Positions 1 to 9,932 of a stretch of 64,000 bases of DNA are shown here, one piece after another (the stretch's first letter is position 1; every line of letters begins with the position of its first letter). The notes beneath the pieces were generated by a model that worked only from the letters and a program-made list of their open reading frames with translations, was not told where the DNA came from and did no database searches. Made by a program: the position numbers and the translations under genes. Source of the DNA: Prorocentrum cordatum (Eukaryota > Sar > Dinophyceae > Prorocentrales > Prorocentraceae); NCBI GenBank assembly GCA_963575745.1, contig CAUYUJ010016358.1, positions 79,104-143,103 of the forward strand. Direction: 5' to 3'.

Positions 1-480
1 GGAATCGGGGATTACCCTCAGAATTAACGGACCTCCCGGGGACCTCCCGGGGCCCCACCTCCCGGGAATTCTTCCCGATTGTTTCCCGATAGTTCGATGG
101 ATTTAAACAACTACAGCGAATTACCGGGAAGGCCCCCACCTCCCGGGGCCCCACCTCCCAGGAACTCCCGGGAATCTTTTCTCTCTGATGCCTGGACGGT
201 AATTCCCGTTAGTTCGGGACCTCCTCCTCCTCCTCCCCCTCCTCCTCCTCCTCCTCCTCCTCCTCCTCCTCCTCCTCCTCCTCCTCCTACATACTCCTCC
301 TCCTCCTTTCCCTCCTCCTCGTCTTCCTCCACCTCGTCCGAGCCCTCTCCTCGGGACCCTGGGGACCCCGAGGTCCCGACGAGGCCCCCTGGTGAGGGCC
401 TTCCTCAGCAGCTGGAGCAGGCGAAAGCTTCGAATGCCTCCTCCCGTGCCTCCTCCCGTGGCTCCCCAGGGTTCCTGTAG
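1..480. repeat. CTCCCGGG-rich repeats and (CCT)n microsatellite
   Basis: The first 180 bases are short degenerate repeats around CTCCCGGGAA and CCCACCTCCCGGGG. A (CCT)n run covers about 221-288, with a second broken run to about 320. A plus-strand frame from 79 to 480 encodes a poly-Pro/poly-Ser protein of 133 residues, but it is a product of the triplet repeat. No conserved domain is visible. The tail at 340-480 (Gly/Glu/Gln-rich) could be a small exon but matches nothing I recognise. Confidence 0.7.
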
Positions 481-509
481 GCCGTTGAGGTCCATGGGTG
501 TGGTTTTCT

Positions 510-780
510 TGCAGCCCCACCCCTGTACGTGTAATATAGGATATAGGAATATAGACTAACCATGTAAAGCCGAATGCGACTGACGCCCATAATCATTAGT
601 TGGAGCAGGCGGGAATTATAGGGAAATTATACAGACTTTATAGGTAAAATAAAAAAGGAAATTATTGGAATTAGGGAATTTTGATAAACACTTATAAGGA
701 AATCATAGGGAAACTCGAACAGGGAACTATCGGCAACTCAAAACCCGATCCCCCCTCTTGTAACACAACGGGCGCGCTCA
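510..780. other. AT-rich spacer
   Basis: A locally AT-rich stretch in otherwise GC-rich DNA, made of loose repeats of GGGAATTATA and GGAAATTATT. I see no gene, RNA or promoter motif in it. Confidence 0.5.
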
Positions 781-789
781 AAGCATCCT

Positions 790-2440
790 GATCGCTTTGC
801 GATTCCGCCACCCTTGGGGTGCTCCATGGCCGTCTTGGAGGCCTTCTGGGGGTCTTGGCGGCCTCTCGGGCCGTCTCCGGGTCCTCTCGGGGCCGTATTG
901 GGTGCTTTTTGGGCCGTTTTGGGGCCATCCTGGAGGCCTCTTCGGTTTTTTGGGGGCGATCTTGGGGGGCTATTGGACCGTCTCGGGCCGTCGGAAAGCA
1001 GAAAAAACGCAAATGCCTAGATTCCTCAAAAACCGTAGGAACATAGATGACGGTTGCCTTTTCGCGCCTTCCTTGAGGTCCTTTTGGATGCCTTTGGGGC
1101 CGTTTTGGGGACCTCTTCGGGGCCTCTTGGGCCCTCTTGGAACCATTTTGGGCCGTTTTGGTGGGTTCCTGGCCCGTCTGACGCCGTCGGAAGCCGTCTT
1201 GGGGGTATTTCTGGGCCGACTTGAGGCCCTTTTGGGGTGTTTCAGGGCTGTTGGAGGCCATCTTAGGCGTCTTGGAGCCGTCTTTGGGCTCCTTGGGGCC
1301 GTCTTGGTGGCCTCTTGAGTTTTTCTGGAGCCATCTTCGAGGCCTCTTGGGTGATCTTGGTGCGATTTGGTGTGCCTCTTGGGCCATATCGGGCCGTCGG
1401 AAGGCCGAACACGAACACACGCCAAAATCTTTCAAACACCGAGGATAAGTCAATGATTGTGCTCTTTTCGGGCCCTCCTGGAGGACGTCTTGGAGGCCTC
1501 TTGGGCCGTCTTGGATGCTTTCGGGCGCCTCCTTTTCGACACTCTTTGGCCGTCGTGGAGGCCATCTCGGGTTATCTTGGGCGAACTTGGATGCCTTCTC
1601 GGGCCATCTGAGCTTTCTTGGAGGCCATCTTGGAGCGGGAAAGGAATTGGCGGACAGATCTTGGTGCCCCTTTCCGGTGCCGGCGCGCTGGGCCGAAACC
1701 CCAGGAGGGGTTGTTTTGGAATTCAGACCAAACCAGTCTGGTCTAGCGCGCCAGGCACCCCTCTGGTAAATCAACATGGGGCGGCGGATCGAGTCGTTAC
1801 GGCAGATCCCGTCACCGTTCCTTGGCTGCGGGTCGGAGGCCACGCGGATGGCAGATGGGGTCTCGTGGGAGGCGTCTCGGGAGCGTTTTGGGAGCAGTTT
1901 TTGCACCTGTAGCGGATCTCCTGGGGGCTGTTGGTAAATTTGTGGGGTCTCTCGGAGCTCCTTGCGGGCCTGTTGAGGGCTTCTTGGGGCAACTAGGGAG
2001 CGTTTTTGGGCCGAAGGCTCGAACTGTCCGTTCGGGTTCCCCCTTCTGGGTGGGTTTCTTCTTGAGGCTGTCATGGGGCCCCCCTGGGCGGTCTTGAGTG
2101 CTTCTCGAGCGGTCTTGGGGCCCTCGTGGGTCGTCTGGGAGACCTCCCGGGCCGTCCTGGGGCGATCTAGGAGACCTCTTGGGCCGCCTTGGACGCCGTC
2201 AACGCACAATAGACGAACGTGTGGAAAATGCACGTTATCCAATCGGAACGGGACGATTTTTGCTTTTGGGTGCTGCCTTGGGACGTCTCTTTTAGGGTTT
2301 TTTAGGAGCGTCTTGGGGGCCTCTTGGGCCGTTTGGAGGCCAGCGCAAGCGCGTTGGATTGGTCTTTCGGTGGCACGTGGCCCTCTTGGACCGTCCGGAG
2401 GGCCTCTTGGGGCCCTCTGGCCTGTTGTAAGGCCTTCTGT
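790..2440. repeat. G-rich degenerate tandem repeat tract (GGCCnTCTTGGGG family)
   Basis: About 1.6 kb of degenerate short units of the type GGCC-GTCTTGGGG. Two longer modules interrupt it: one begins with GGGCCGTCGGAA at 985, the other at 1391, and they are similar over about 70 bp, which gives a higher-order period near 406 bp. Indels are mostly multiples of three, so long frames stay open on both strands (for example 692-2242 on the minus strand, Lys/Pro/Thr/Arg-rich). I read these frames as repeat artefacts. The same family recurs at 14.05-14.18, 29.7-30.0, 32.9-33.2, 35.48-35.70 and 50.65-51.24 kb. Confidence 0.8.
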
Positions 2441-2996
2441 CCCGCCTGGCCGCGTTCCACCGGTTCCTTGGGGACGCCCCCCCCCTCTAAATCGACCAGA
2501 CCGGGTTCCCCGGGAAAAGGTTTTGAGAGGGGGAAGCGAAGCATCTCACACGCCGATGAAACCCAAGGGGTCGGCAGATAAATTGCGCTTGTCGACTGTG
2601 CCCGCGGCGAGGCGAATGGGGAAGGGCTGAGCGGAGGGATCTTTTCAGCGAGGCCACTCAGATGCCAGAAGAGTGCAAAGCAGGGACAACGGAGCGTGGA
2701 TTAGTGCGGTGGGCGTGCCCTTCTCTGCCCTTTTCCTCCCTTGCTCTAGTGGCTGCGTTCTACCTACCCAAAGTAGGTCGTGGCCAGCAGCTTGCAGGCG
2801 AAGGCAGACATAATTGGAGGATGGTGCCGACGCAAATGCCACGGCTCCACTTCTAAACTTTCCGTTTGGCTATTTTCAACGGGCACGTGACAGTTTGTTT
2901 TTCACTGATATGTTCAAGTCAAGCAGCCGCCCGTGAACCAGGGCTCCCTGTGCGCATGCTTTGCCCCCCCAATACTGATGCAAAAGCGGCGTGCAG
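2441..2996 (+). other. Intronic sequence upstream of BRR2 exon
   Basis: About 550 bases with no recognisable gene. It ends in a candidate 3' splice site (GTGCAG at 2991-2996) directly before the first BRR2 exon of the window. No earlier BRR2 exon is visible, so the preceding exon should lie left of the window. Confidence 0.5.
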
Positions 2997-3054
2997 TGCC
3001 TTGATGTTGCTTGACAAGAACAACTTGATCAAGTACGACAAGCGCACGGGCCAG
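2997..3054 (+). CDS. BRR2: BRR2/SNRNP200 U5 snRNP helicase, exon fragment (winged-helix region)
   Basis: Encodes ALMLLDKNNLIKYDKRTGQ, a strong match to the conserved 'LDKNNLxKYDKxTG' stretch that precedes the first Sec63 region of BRR2, the DExH/Ski2-like ATPase that unwinds U4/U6 during spliceosome activation. The next residues expected from the family (VQVTALGRVASHYY) are found at 49357. I place the exon end at 3054, on a codon boundary. The intron then begins GAGCAG, a GA donor of the kind known from dinoflagellates. The 5' end of the exon is less certain; AG at 2995-2996 is the closest acceptor. The frame stays open past 3054 for about 50 bases, but that sequence does not fit the family. 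Confidence 0.75.
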
Positions 3055-3847
3055 GAGCAGGGCCTCAAATTCTATTCGGCGAGTGGCCGTTTCCCCCTCC
3101 CCTGGTGAGCCCGCATGGCGGAATTCACGGCGGGTCCCAAGGGGGGAATTTTCACACAAATATCGCAATCATTTTGCGTTTGGGCGTGTGGCCTCTACAC
3201 GCGTGTGGCCGAACGGTCGGGCGTGGCTTGGCGTTTGGCGCCGTTTTGAACCCTTCCTGCGGTCTCATAGTCGCTCTTGGAGCTCACATACGGCCTCGAG
3301 CGGCCGTATTATTGGTTGTGATATGGATGGCGCGCGCGGCGCGGCAATCTTTGTCGTATGAGAGCGCTGCTCGATCAAACTGCGTAGCTCTAAGACCAAG
3401 GGCCCTATTCGAGAATAAACGGCGGCGGCAGGGATACATATAAACAGAGAGAGAGAGAGAGAGCAGCAACGGGAGAGCGGGGAATGGGTGAGAAGGCCAG
3501 CGAGCCTTCTGGAGTCACACTCCTGCACGGTGCGAGGGCGCTCGAGGTTGAAGCGTCAGAGCAGCCGGGCATATAAATGCTTGGCTCTTCATTTAGCGGA
3601 ATGCCAGGCATGCTGGCAGAAGGCGAGCAAATGGCTCGACACGGATTTCAGGGCATTCTTCTCAGCTCTCAGCGCCACCGGCTCTTAATCAAAAAAGGGC
3701 AAGGCTAGCAATGGCAGGAGTTCGATCGCTAAGCGACAAAACTCAAAATAGTCATCTGATCGGAATAAGATCTGCATGGGGTTGATCGTCATCAAATATA
3801 TGACAAAAAACTGTGCACACTGAATGAAGCTTATCTAAATTCGGATT
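3055..3847. other. Unassigned intronic DNA with (GA)n
   Basis: No gene seen. A (GA)n microsatellite lies at about 3445-3463. The rest is non-repetitive, with AT-rich patches near 3720-3870. Confidence 0.5.
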
Positions 3848-4159
3848 TACTTGTAAATATATAGCCGGGTGTGAAAAATTATCCTGGCGAAGGACCCAAC
3901 CATATGCAGTTGTGAGTATCGCAATTGGGAGTCTCTTTTTCGGTGGCGCTCCCTATGGGGCCACGAACCGCATGAGGGGTGTGCCGAAATGTGGCGGGGT
4001 ACACAACGCAAAGGATTACGATTGATCTGATTACGAGAGAAAGAACGCGGGTGAGTCAGAGCGCGAGGGAATCTGAGTATGAATGGGTCTGCGCGCGAGT
4101 GAATATATTTGCATGAAATGCGATCATGGAACCGCCTAGTGTAAGTGTCGAGCATGCCT

Positions 4160-4655
4160 GTCCGAACACACGTGACACTCGGCGTGGCCGCCGCAGGCAG
4201 CTTCCGCGGGAACCCCGACGGCAGCGTCCGCACGTCGCGACGCCCATGTCGGCACGCCTCTTGCGAGGATCGCGCCCGCTTTCGGCTCTTCTTTTCCTTC
4301 CTCTTTGCCCGCGCACTCCAAAATCCAAGGCTGCGGGCGCAGCGCAGCGCGGAGTCCCCGCGACGCGCGCTGGTCGCCCCGGGCGGGGTCCCAGCGACGC
4401 GCGCGGGTCGTCCGCTGCGCGAAGCAGAGAGAGCTGACTAGCTAACTGGCTGGCTGATAGCGGGCAAGTCTCTGACCGCTGGGCAGAGCGACGACGGGCG
4501 AACGAGGCGCCGGGCCCCCCGCAGCACGGAGTTCCCGCGACGCGCGCTGGTCGCCCCGAGAGGGTCCCAGCGACGCGCGCGGGTCGTCCGCGGCGCGAGG
4601 CCAAACAATTAGTCGGGCAGTCGAGAGAAGGCGCGGCTCGGGGGAGACGCTCCTC
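4160..4655. repeat. GC-rich direct repeats downstream of helicase fragment
   Basis: Two copies of an about 85-bp GC-rich unit begin at about 4351 and 4528 (177 bp apart). Each holds two related sub-units (CGCGACGCGCGCTGGTCG and AGCGACGCGCGCGGGTCG). They lie just 3' of the minus-strand helicase stop codon and may be part of its 3' UTR. No protein is predicted with confidence. Confidence 0.6.
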
Positions 4656-4658
4656 AGG

Positions 4659-4933
4659 TCAGGCCTCGCGGATGAACTCGGTGAAGCCGAGCTCCCTGGC
4701 GAGGGCCGTCGCTTCCCTCCTGCACCGCTTCGTGCGCGCCGCAAACTGCTCCAGCTGCTTCCGCAAGCCCTGCGGCGGCCCTGCCAGGAAGAACTCGATG
4801 CGCGGCGCCCGCATGAGCAGGAGGTCCTCGTGGCGCGTGGCGCGCGAGAGCAGCACGTAGAGCTCCAGCCACCAGTCGTCGTCCTCCTTCTTGCCGTTCC
4901 CTACCTCGTGGCGGCCGCAATCCAGGATCACGC
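4659..4933 (-). CDS. PIF1/RecD-like (SF1) helicase, terminal exon fragment
   Basis: Reads ...GVILDCGRHEVG, then an acidic linker, then LELYVLLSRATRHEDLLLMRAP, ending EFIREA* with the stop at 4659-4661. LSRATR fits helicase motif VI, the 'YVALSR' box of SF1B enzymes such as PIF1, RecD and TraA. The last 60 residues are a basic/acidic helical tail (LRKQLEQFAARTKRCRREA). The upstream piece with motif V lies at 5081-5124, across a 147-bp intron. Motifs I-IV are not in the window, so this is only the 3' end of a gene or a transposed fragment. Helitron-type helicases are PIF1-like, so a mobile origin is possible but unproven. Confidence 0.6.
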
Positions 4934-5080
4934 CTGGGCGACGTCGACCGAGGGAGCAGCGCGCCGGGCAGCCGACGGCCCAGGGCGAGAGTCCACAGGA
5001 CCGAGAGATGGTCTGGCCGCGGACTGCTCGCGCCCCGGAGGTCTGGCCGCCCCCGGAGCGCCGTTCCCCCGCCCCGTCGC
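4934..5080 (-). other. GC-AG intron in helicase fragment
   Basis: On the minus strand the intron starts GCGACGGGG after GAAG and ends CGCCCAG before GCGTGATCC. Removing 147 bases joins TVREG to VILDCGRHEVG without changing phase (codon GGC is completed across the junction). Both junctions read AG|GCG, the direct-repeat pattern common in dinoflagellate introns. Confidence 0.65.
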
Positions 5081-5124
5081 CTTCGCGCACGGTGCGCCCC
5101 TGGCACGCCACCGTGGTGATGACC
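5081..5124 (-). CDS. PIF1/RecD-like helicase, penultimate exon (motif V)
   Basis: Encodes VITTVACQGRTVREG. TTVACQGRT matches SF1 helicase motif V (T-x-H/A-x-x-Q-G-x-T). The exon is preceded on the minus strand by CGGCAG|G, an acceptor that fits the AG|G rule. Everything upstream on that strand (5140-6430) is the minisatellite array, so the array would lie in the next intron upstream. No earlier helicase exon could be found. Confidence 0.5.
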
Positions 5125-5139
5125 CTGCCGTGCGAGAAA

Positions 5140-6433
5140 TGCGGGGGGTGTGCCGAAATGGGTGGGGGTGACGCATGCGGGCGGCGGCACTGAGGCCTTC
5201 GGTGGAGCTCCCTATGGAGCCACGAAACGTGTGAGGGGTGTGCCGAAATGGGTGTGGGGGACGCATGCGGCCGCGGGCACTGGGGCCTTCGGTGGAGCTC
5301 CCTATGGAGCCACGAAACGTGTGAGGGGTGTGCCGAAATTGGGGGACGCATGCGGCCGCGGGCACTGGGGCCTTCGGTGGAGCTCCCTATGGAGCCACGA
5401 AACGTGTGAGGGGTGTGCCGAAATGGGTGTGGGGGACGCATGCGGCCGCGGGCACTGGGGCCTTCGGTGGAGCTCCCTATGGAGCCACGAAACGTGTGAG
5501 GGGTGTGCCGAAATGGGTGTGGGGGACGCATGCGGCCGCGGGCACTGGGGCCTTCGGTGGAGCTCCCTATGGAGCCACGAAGCGTGTGAGGGGTGTGCCG
5601 AAATGACACCCCCAGTGGGACCTTCGGTGGAGCTCCCCATGGGGCCACGAAACGTTGTCCTGGGTGGGGGAGACGCATGCGAACACCCCTACTGGGACCT
5701 TAGGTGGAGCTCCCTATGGGGCCACGAAACGCTGTCCTGGGTGGGGGAGACGCATGCGAACACCCCCACTTGGGCCTTCGGTGGAGCTCCCTATGGGGCC
5801 ACGAAACGCTGTCCTGGGTGGGGGAGACGCATGCGAACACCCTTATTGGGACCTTCGGTGGAGCTCCCGATGGGGCCACGAAACGCTGTCCTGGGTGGGG
5901 GAGACGCATGCGAACACCCCTACTGGGACCTTCGGTGGAGCTCCCTATGGGGCCACGAAACGCTGTCCTGCGTGGGGGAGACGCATGCGAACACCCCTAT
6001 TGGGACCTTCGGTGGAGCTCCCTACGGGGCCACGAAACAGTGTCCTGGGTGGGGGAGACGCATGCGAACACCCCCACTTGGGCCTTCGGTGGAGCTCCCT
6101 ATGGGGCCACGAAACGCTGTCCTGGGTGGGGGAGACGCATGCGAACACCCCCAGTGGGACCTTCGGTGGAGCTCCCTATGGGGCCACGAAACGCTGTCCT
6201 GGGTGGGGGAGACGCATGCGAACACCCCTACTGGGACCTTCGGTGGAGCTCCCTATGTATGGGGCCACGAAACGCTGTCCTGCGTGGGGGAGACGCATGC
6301 GAACACCCCTGTTGGGACCTTCAGTGGAGCTCCCTATGGGGCCACGAAACGCTGTCCTGGGTGGGGGAGACGCATGCGAACGCCCCCAGTGGGACCTTCG
6401 GTGGAGCTCCCTATGGGGCCACGAAGCGTGTGA
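5140..6433 (+). repeat. Minisatellite array, 90-bp then 77-bp units
   Basis: The core CTTCGGTGGAGCTCCCTATG plus GGGCCACGAAACG recurs at 5216, 5306, 5391, 5481 and 5571 (spacing 85-90 bp). After a 70-bp junction to 5641 it recurs at 5718, 5795, 5872, 5949, 6026, 6103, 6180, 6261, 6338 and 6415 (spacing 77 bp, once 81). The 90-bp units carry a GCATGCGGCCGCGGGCACTGG segment; the 77-bp units carry GACGCATGCGAACACCCC. All three plus-strand frames run through the array without stops, giving a 427-residue frame (5150-6433) that cycles through three peptides. I treat it as repeat, not a proven gene. Confidence 0.9.
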
Positions 6434-6711
6434 GGGGTGTGACGACATGGGCGGTGGGGACGATGATGAAGACGATGATGAGGATGAGGATGTGGATGAG
6501 GATGATGCTGCAGATGACCATTCTGACGGAAGAGAGAAGAGGAGGGGGAGGAGGGAGGAGGGGGAGGAGGAAGGAGGAGAGGAACGCGGGGCACCGTCTC
6601 TTCAAAACGAGGACCCAACACCACAGGATGGTTGGGAACAAAACAGCTGTGCGGGCTTACATAAATCTCTAGCCGGGTATGCCAACCTGCCGTCCGGACA
6701 CCAAGAGGGGA

Positions 6712-8469
6712 TCACCTTTCCTTTTTGGGCTGCGTCGGTTTGTCCGTCATGGCAGGTCCGCGCCAGCATTCTCTGCCGGTGAGCCTCCTCCAATGGCCCA
6801 TGAGATCATCCGTCACGCCTTCAGGGAAGTTCGTGAAATCGGGACTGCTGTGCCTGTAGAAACGGAGAAGCCAGGACGACTGCTTCTTGCAGGTCTTGCA
6901 GGCAATGTAGACGCTATGCGGATTATGCCCGATTCTGAAATCATGGCGAGGGACGGCGGTCACACAGTTGAGCATTTCGTTCGGCGATACCGTCGGCGAG
7001 GAACAGTTCCACGAAACCACACTCGCAGATACAGAACTCGATGAACTCGATACGGTAACTATGCTCGGTGAAGTAGGGGCTGAAACCGAACTCTGAGATC
7101 TCGCTGACCTCGATCGTGCTGGTGTTGCGGTATGTGGTGCGCTGACAGGTAGTGGTTCTGGCGGCAACAGTGGCGGCGTTGGTGCTGATATCGGCGGCTG
7201 CGAGGGGTGGCGTCCGAGAGATACGCCAGATGCCGATGCTGATGAACTCGATTTGTGCACACTGTAATGTCCATCCGACGGATGCATCATGATGTCGCCA
7301 TCGTAGTCATGGTCATCGGGGATTTTAGCTGGAATGTTACGGCGCCGGCCCAGCACGCGGCCGTCCCAGCCGGGGTGCTCGCCCATTGCCTTCGCCTCGG
7401 CGACGTGCTCCTCGGTGGCGAGCAGGCTCTTCTGCCTCATGATCTTCCAGAGCGTCACGAAGATGCCGAAACCTATGGTCATGCCGAGGACTAACGTGAA
7501 CGTCGTCAGGCATATGTAGAAGCTGTAGTCCGGCACCGTCGGTGTAGGCGTAGGCTGTCCCCTGACCTCGCCGAGGCACGTAAACAGGACTGAGGCGAGC
7601 ATGGCGGCATGCGGTTGCCGGGTCCCGTAGCTGTGCTTGCGGGCCCCGAAGGATGTCAGCAGGGCGCCGGCTTCCATTGCCTTGGTCAAGGCGTCCGCGA
7701 CCATGGCCCAGGTCGGGATCCAGCTGAGCTTGAGTGCGCTGTTGGGGTGCACGGCCTCCTTGATCATGGAGACGACGATGCGGAATCGTTCGTCAGTAGA
7801 GTGGCCCACATGAGAAGAGATGTGCGTCACGAGACCCTTGCTGTCGCTGTAGATTTCCCCGGGGCGCTTGTCGGCGAGGACGTCGATACGCTTGAGCGCC
7901 ATCTTGGGGTTATAGGCCTCGGCCAGTAGCTGGCGGAACCAGATGTTGGTTTCCGATCCCTGGCGGGTTGCGTAGCCTTCGGCAGCGAGTGTCGACTTCG
8001 CCGACCTTCTGACCGTGCCTGAGTGCCAGGCCACGGGTAGGCAAAGGTCGTAACGCCCGCCGACGACATCGCGCGGGTTGTGAGTGAGCCCCATCACCAT
8101 GCCCCACTGGCTCTTGACCCCGTCCACGTTGGCGAACGCAGCATCGTTGAAGCACACGGTGGTGGCCGTCATCAGATCGACGAGCCTGCGCTTCAGCACG
8201 ATCGCGAAGTTCGTGGTCGAGTGCACGTAGGCGACGGTCGTGTTCAGGGTCCTCGCGTCAGCCACTGCGGCGACGCTGGTGCGGCGGGCTGCAAAACTCA
8301 CCGGGCAGGCGATGCCCACCCGGGTATGTGCTGCTAACCATAGCAGCTGGTCGAGCGTGTGGCGGTAGCTCGTCACTTCAGTGGCGGTGAGCCGATCCTC
8401 GGAATTGCGGCCCTTCGGGACCTCCAGTTCGATGTAATCCACCTGCGAGGCGGCGGTGGCCCGGGACAC
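6712..8469 (-). CDS. Ty1/copia RNase H with C-terminal membrane-spanning extension
   Basis: A 585-residue uninterrupted frame. Residues 1-290 are copia-type RNase H: FNDAAFA (D109), KSTLAAEGYA (E164), YSDSKGLV (D209) and MVADALTK (D259) supply the four acidic catalytic residues. After the usual end (about 290) the protein continues for 295 residues. One hydrophobic segment at about 315-344 (YSFYICLTTFTLVLGMTIGF onward) looks membrane-spanning. A Ser/Pro-rich stretch follows, then a small CKTCKK cysteine pair. A copia pol normally stops soon after RNase H. The upstream reverse transcriptase is in the same frame but separated by two TAG codons (near 8540-8580), so the element is probably dead. 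Confidence 0.7.
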   Translation of the reverse strand: MSRATAASQVDYIELEVPKGRNSEDRLTATEVTSYRHTLDQLLWLAAHTRVGIACPVSFAARRTSVAAVADARTLNTTVAYVHSTTNFAIVLKRRLVDLMTATTVCFNDAAFANVDGVKSQWGMVMGLTHNPRDVVGGRYDLCLPVAWHSGTVRRSAKSTLAAEGYATRQGSETNIWFRQLLAEAYNPKMALKRIDVLADKRPGEIYSDSKGLVTHISSHVGHSTDERFRIVVSMIKEAVHPNSALKLSWIPTWAMVADALTKAMEAGALLTSFGARKHSYGTRQPHAAMLASVLFTCLGEVRGQPTPTPTVPDYSFYICLTTFTLVLGMTIGFGIFVTLWKIMRQKSLLATEEHVAEAKAMGEHPGWDGRVLGRRRNIPAKIPDDHDYDGDIMMHPSDGHYSVHKSSSSASASGVSLGRHPSQPPISAPTPPLLPPEPLPVSAPHTATPARSRSARSQSSVSAPTSPSIVTVSSSSSSVSASVVSWNCSSPTVSPNEMLNCVTAVPRHDFRIGHNPHSVYIACKTCKKQSSWLLRFYRHSSPDFTNFPEGVTDDLMGHWRRLTGRECWRGPAMTDKPTQPKKER

Positions 8470-9429
8470 CCGAAACTCGTCGTCGAGCTTAGTGATTTCA
8501 CGTCCACAGCACTTGATGACCCCGTCGACCTGCTTGAGATGTAGCCTCTTCCCCAGCTAGACAATAGTGGACTTCTACTTGGGGGAGTTGTTGCGCTGGG
8601 CGCCCAGGAAGTCATCCACGTGGGAATGGATAGCCGCGGCGAGCCCACCTTCGTCGTAGAAATAGTACAGGCCCTCCTCGAGCTTCCTCTCTACGAGGCC
8701 GTGTTCGGCGAAGACCTTCTGGGCGTGGAGGTGCCGCTTCCTCCCGGCGTCGCGCGCCCCGTAGATCGCGCCTGTGGCCATCGAAATCTCGCCAGGCTGC
8801 GCCCCCGGCGGCGGGTTCTTGGCCGGCGTGCGCAGGGGCAGCAGCTTCTGTCGATATTCCCCGACTGTAGGCAGGCCGCCATTGCGTCGCAGGACGAGAC
8901 GCCCCAGTTCTTCTGGGCCGCGGCTGCCAGGGTAAGGTGCAGCGCGCCCTTTGACCCCTTAGGCGCGTCCGCCCTGATTTGTGAGTTGTCCTCCTGGCAG
9001 CCCTGCGCGACTAGACGGGCCTTCGCGGCGTCTGGGCCCTTGCTAGTCAGCGCCCAGCGCGCGCCCGCAGGGCCCTTGCCGGGGTTTCGCCGCAGGAGAT
9101 CCTTCAGCTCCCTGGGCGGGAGCTTCTTGTAGCCACTTGGACCGCTCGGTCTTCATGGCGGCGTCCATTTTCTTCTTCTCGGAGGCGCTCAGGGCGTCGT
9201 ACTTGAGTTCCTCAGCGGCCGCGCTGCCCGTGAGCAGTGCTTCGCGGAGTCGTGTGCTTGCGTGGAGTTCGTCCTCGTGCTTCTGGAAGTAGTTGTCAAA
9301 GTAGAGGTCGACCTTGTTCGTGTCCTTCGGCCACTTGAAGCACTTGGGCAGATCGCCCGATGGGCCCTTGCGCTCGGCTGCGCGCTCGCGCGGGTCGGGC
9401 CCGCGGTCGCGTCGAAGAGCACGCGGCAT
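8470..9429 (-). pseudogene. Ty1/copia reverse transcriptase, broken
   Basis: Reverse transcriptase motifs appear in three frames. First MDAAMKTERSKWLQ (near 9150). Then, after a frame change, KARLVAQGCQ and SSCDAMAACLQSGN (near 8880-9030), equivalent to the first catalytic Asp region. Then after another shift GAIYGARDAGRKRHLHAQKVFAEHG and IHSHVDDFLGA (8580-8781), which is the second catalytic site with DD. The linker to RNase H has two in-frame TAG codons. The order integrase-RT-RNase H fits Ty1/copia. Confidence 0.75.
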
Positions 9430-9932
9430 GGACTATTGTTGAACCTGTCGCTGTGCCTTCGTGCCGCGCTGGTTATCGGTATCCAGTGGGCGCCCAGCCA
9501 CTGTCTCTCGTCGAGACTGATCTTCCGCGACCCTCTGCCATTCACGAATCATCTGCGACCCGGAACTGTCAGATTTCCCGCCGTCCTCGGCGTCGTCGAC
9601 CGGGCCTTGAGGCGAGAGTTCAGGGCGTTGATCAAGATCTTGGCGGCAGGGGCAGCAGGATGATCAGCGGCGGCAGGGGCGGCAGCAGCGCCTGAGCCCG
9701 CGGCGGGCGCCGCAGGGGGCGGCGCCGCCGGCAGCGGCTGCACCGCGTCTCTTCCCGGAGGCGGTGGGGCTGCTCCTCCACTGCCGCTAGCTCCTCCACC
9801 GGTTGTGAAATTGACGTCTCCGTGTGCGTGAAATCGACGTCTCCATGTTTGCGTGCCAGCCATTCGGCGCATTGATGGGCGCGCTGGCCCCCTGCGGTGT
9901 TTTCGTTTTTCCGAAATTGTGCGCTTGGATGG

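Larger units (their letters stand above)
3848..6683 (+). repeat. Composite minisatellite element, copy 1
   Basis: A unit that recurs at 35.78-37.25 kb in the same orientation. Its left end carries CCTGGCGAAGGACCCAACCAT (from 3883; 21 bases: C plus CTGGCGAAGGACCCAACCAT). Its right end has a GGA-rich run (6531-6590), then GAGGACCCAAC...CCACAGGATGGTTGGGA (about 6606-6641). The two ends share CCCAACCAT in inverted orientation. Short similar direct repeats, ...TAGCCGGGTGTG (about 3848-3873) and ...TAGCCGGGTATG (about 6658-6681), flank the whole. Inside are a truncated repeat unit (3941-4010), a helicase 3' end on the other strand, and the main array at 5140-6430. Confidence 0.6.

Noticed and set aside
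79-480. Proline-rich protein
   Set aside because: Mostly a (CCT)n translation; no conserved flank and no supporting motif.
692-2242. 516-residue minus-strand frame rich in Lys, Pro, Thr and Arg, reminiscent of a basic chromatin protein
   Set aside because: It reads straight through degenerate G-rich tandem repeats. Other frames on both strands are open as well, and the sequence has no non-repetitive domain.
5140-6433. CRISPR-like array
   Set aside because: Units are contiguous 77-90-bp minisatellite copies without unique spacers, in a eukaryotic context with introns and copia elements.
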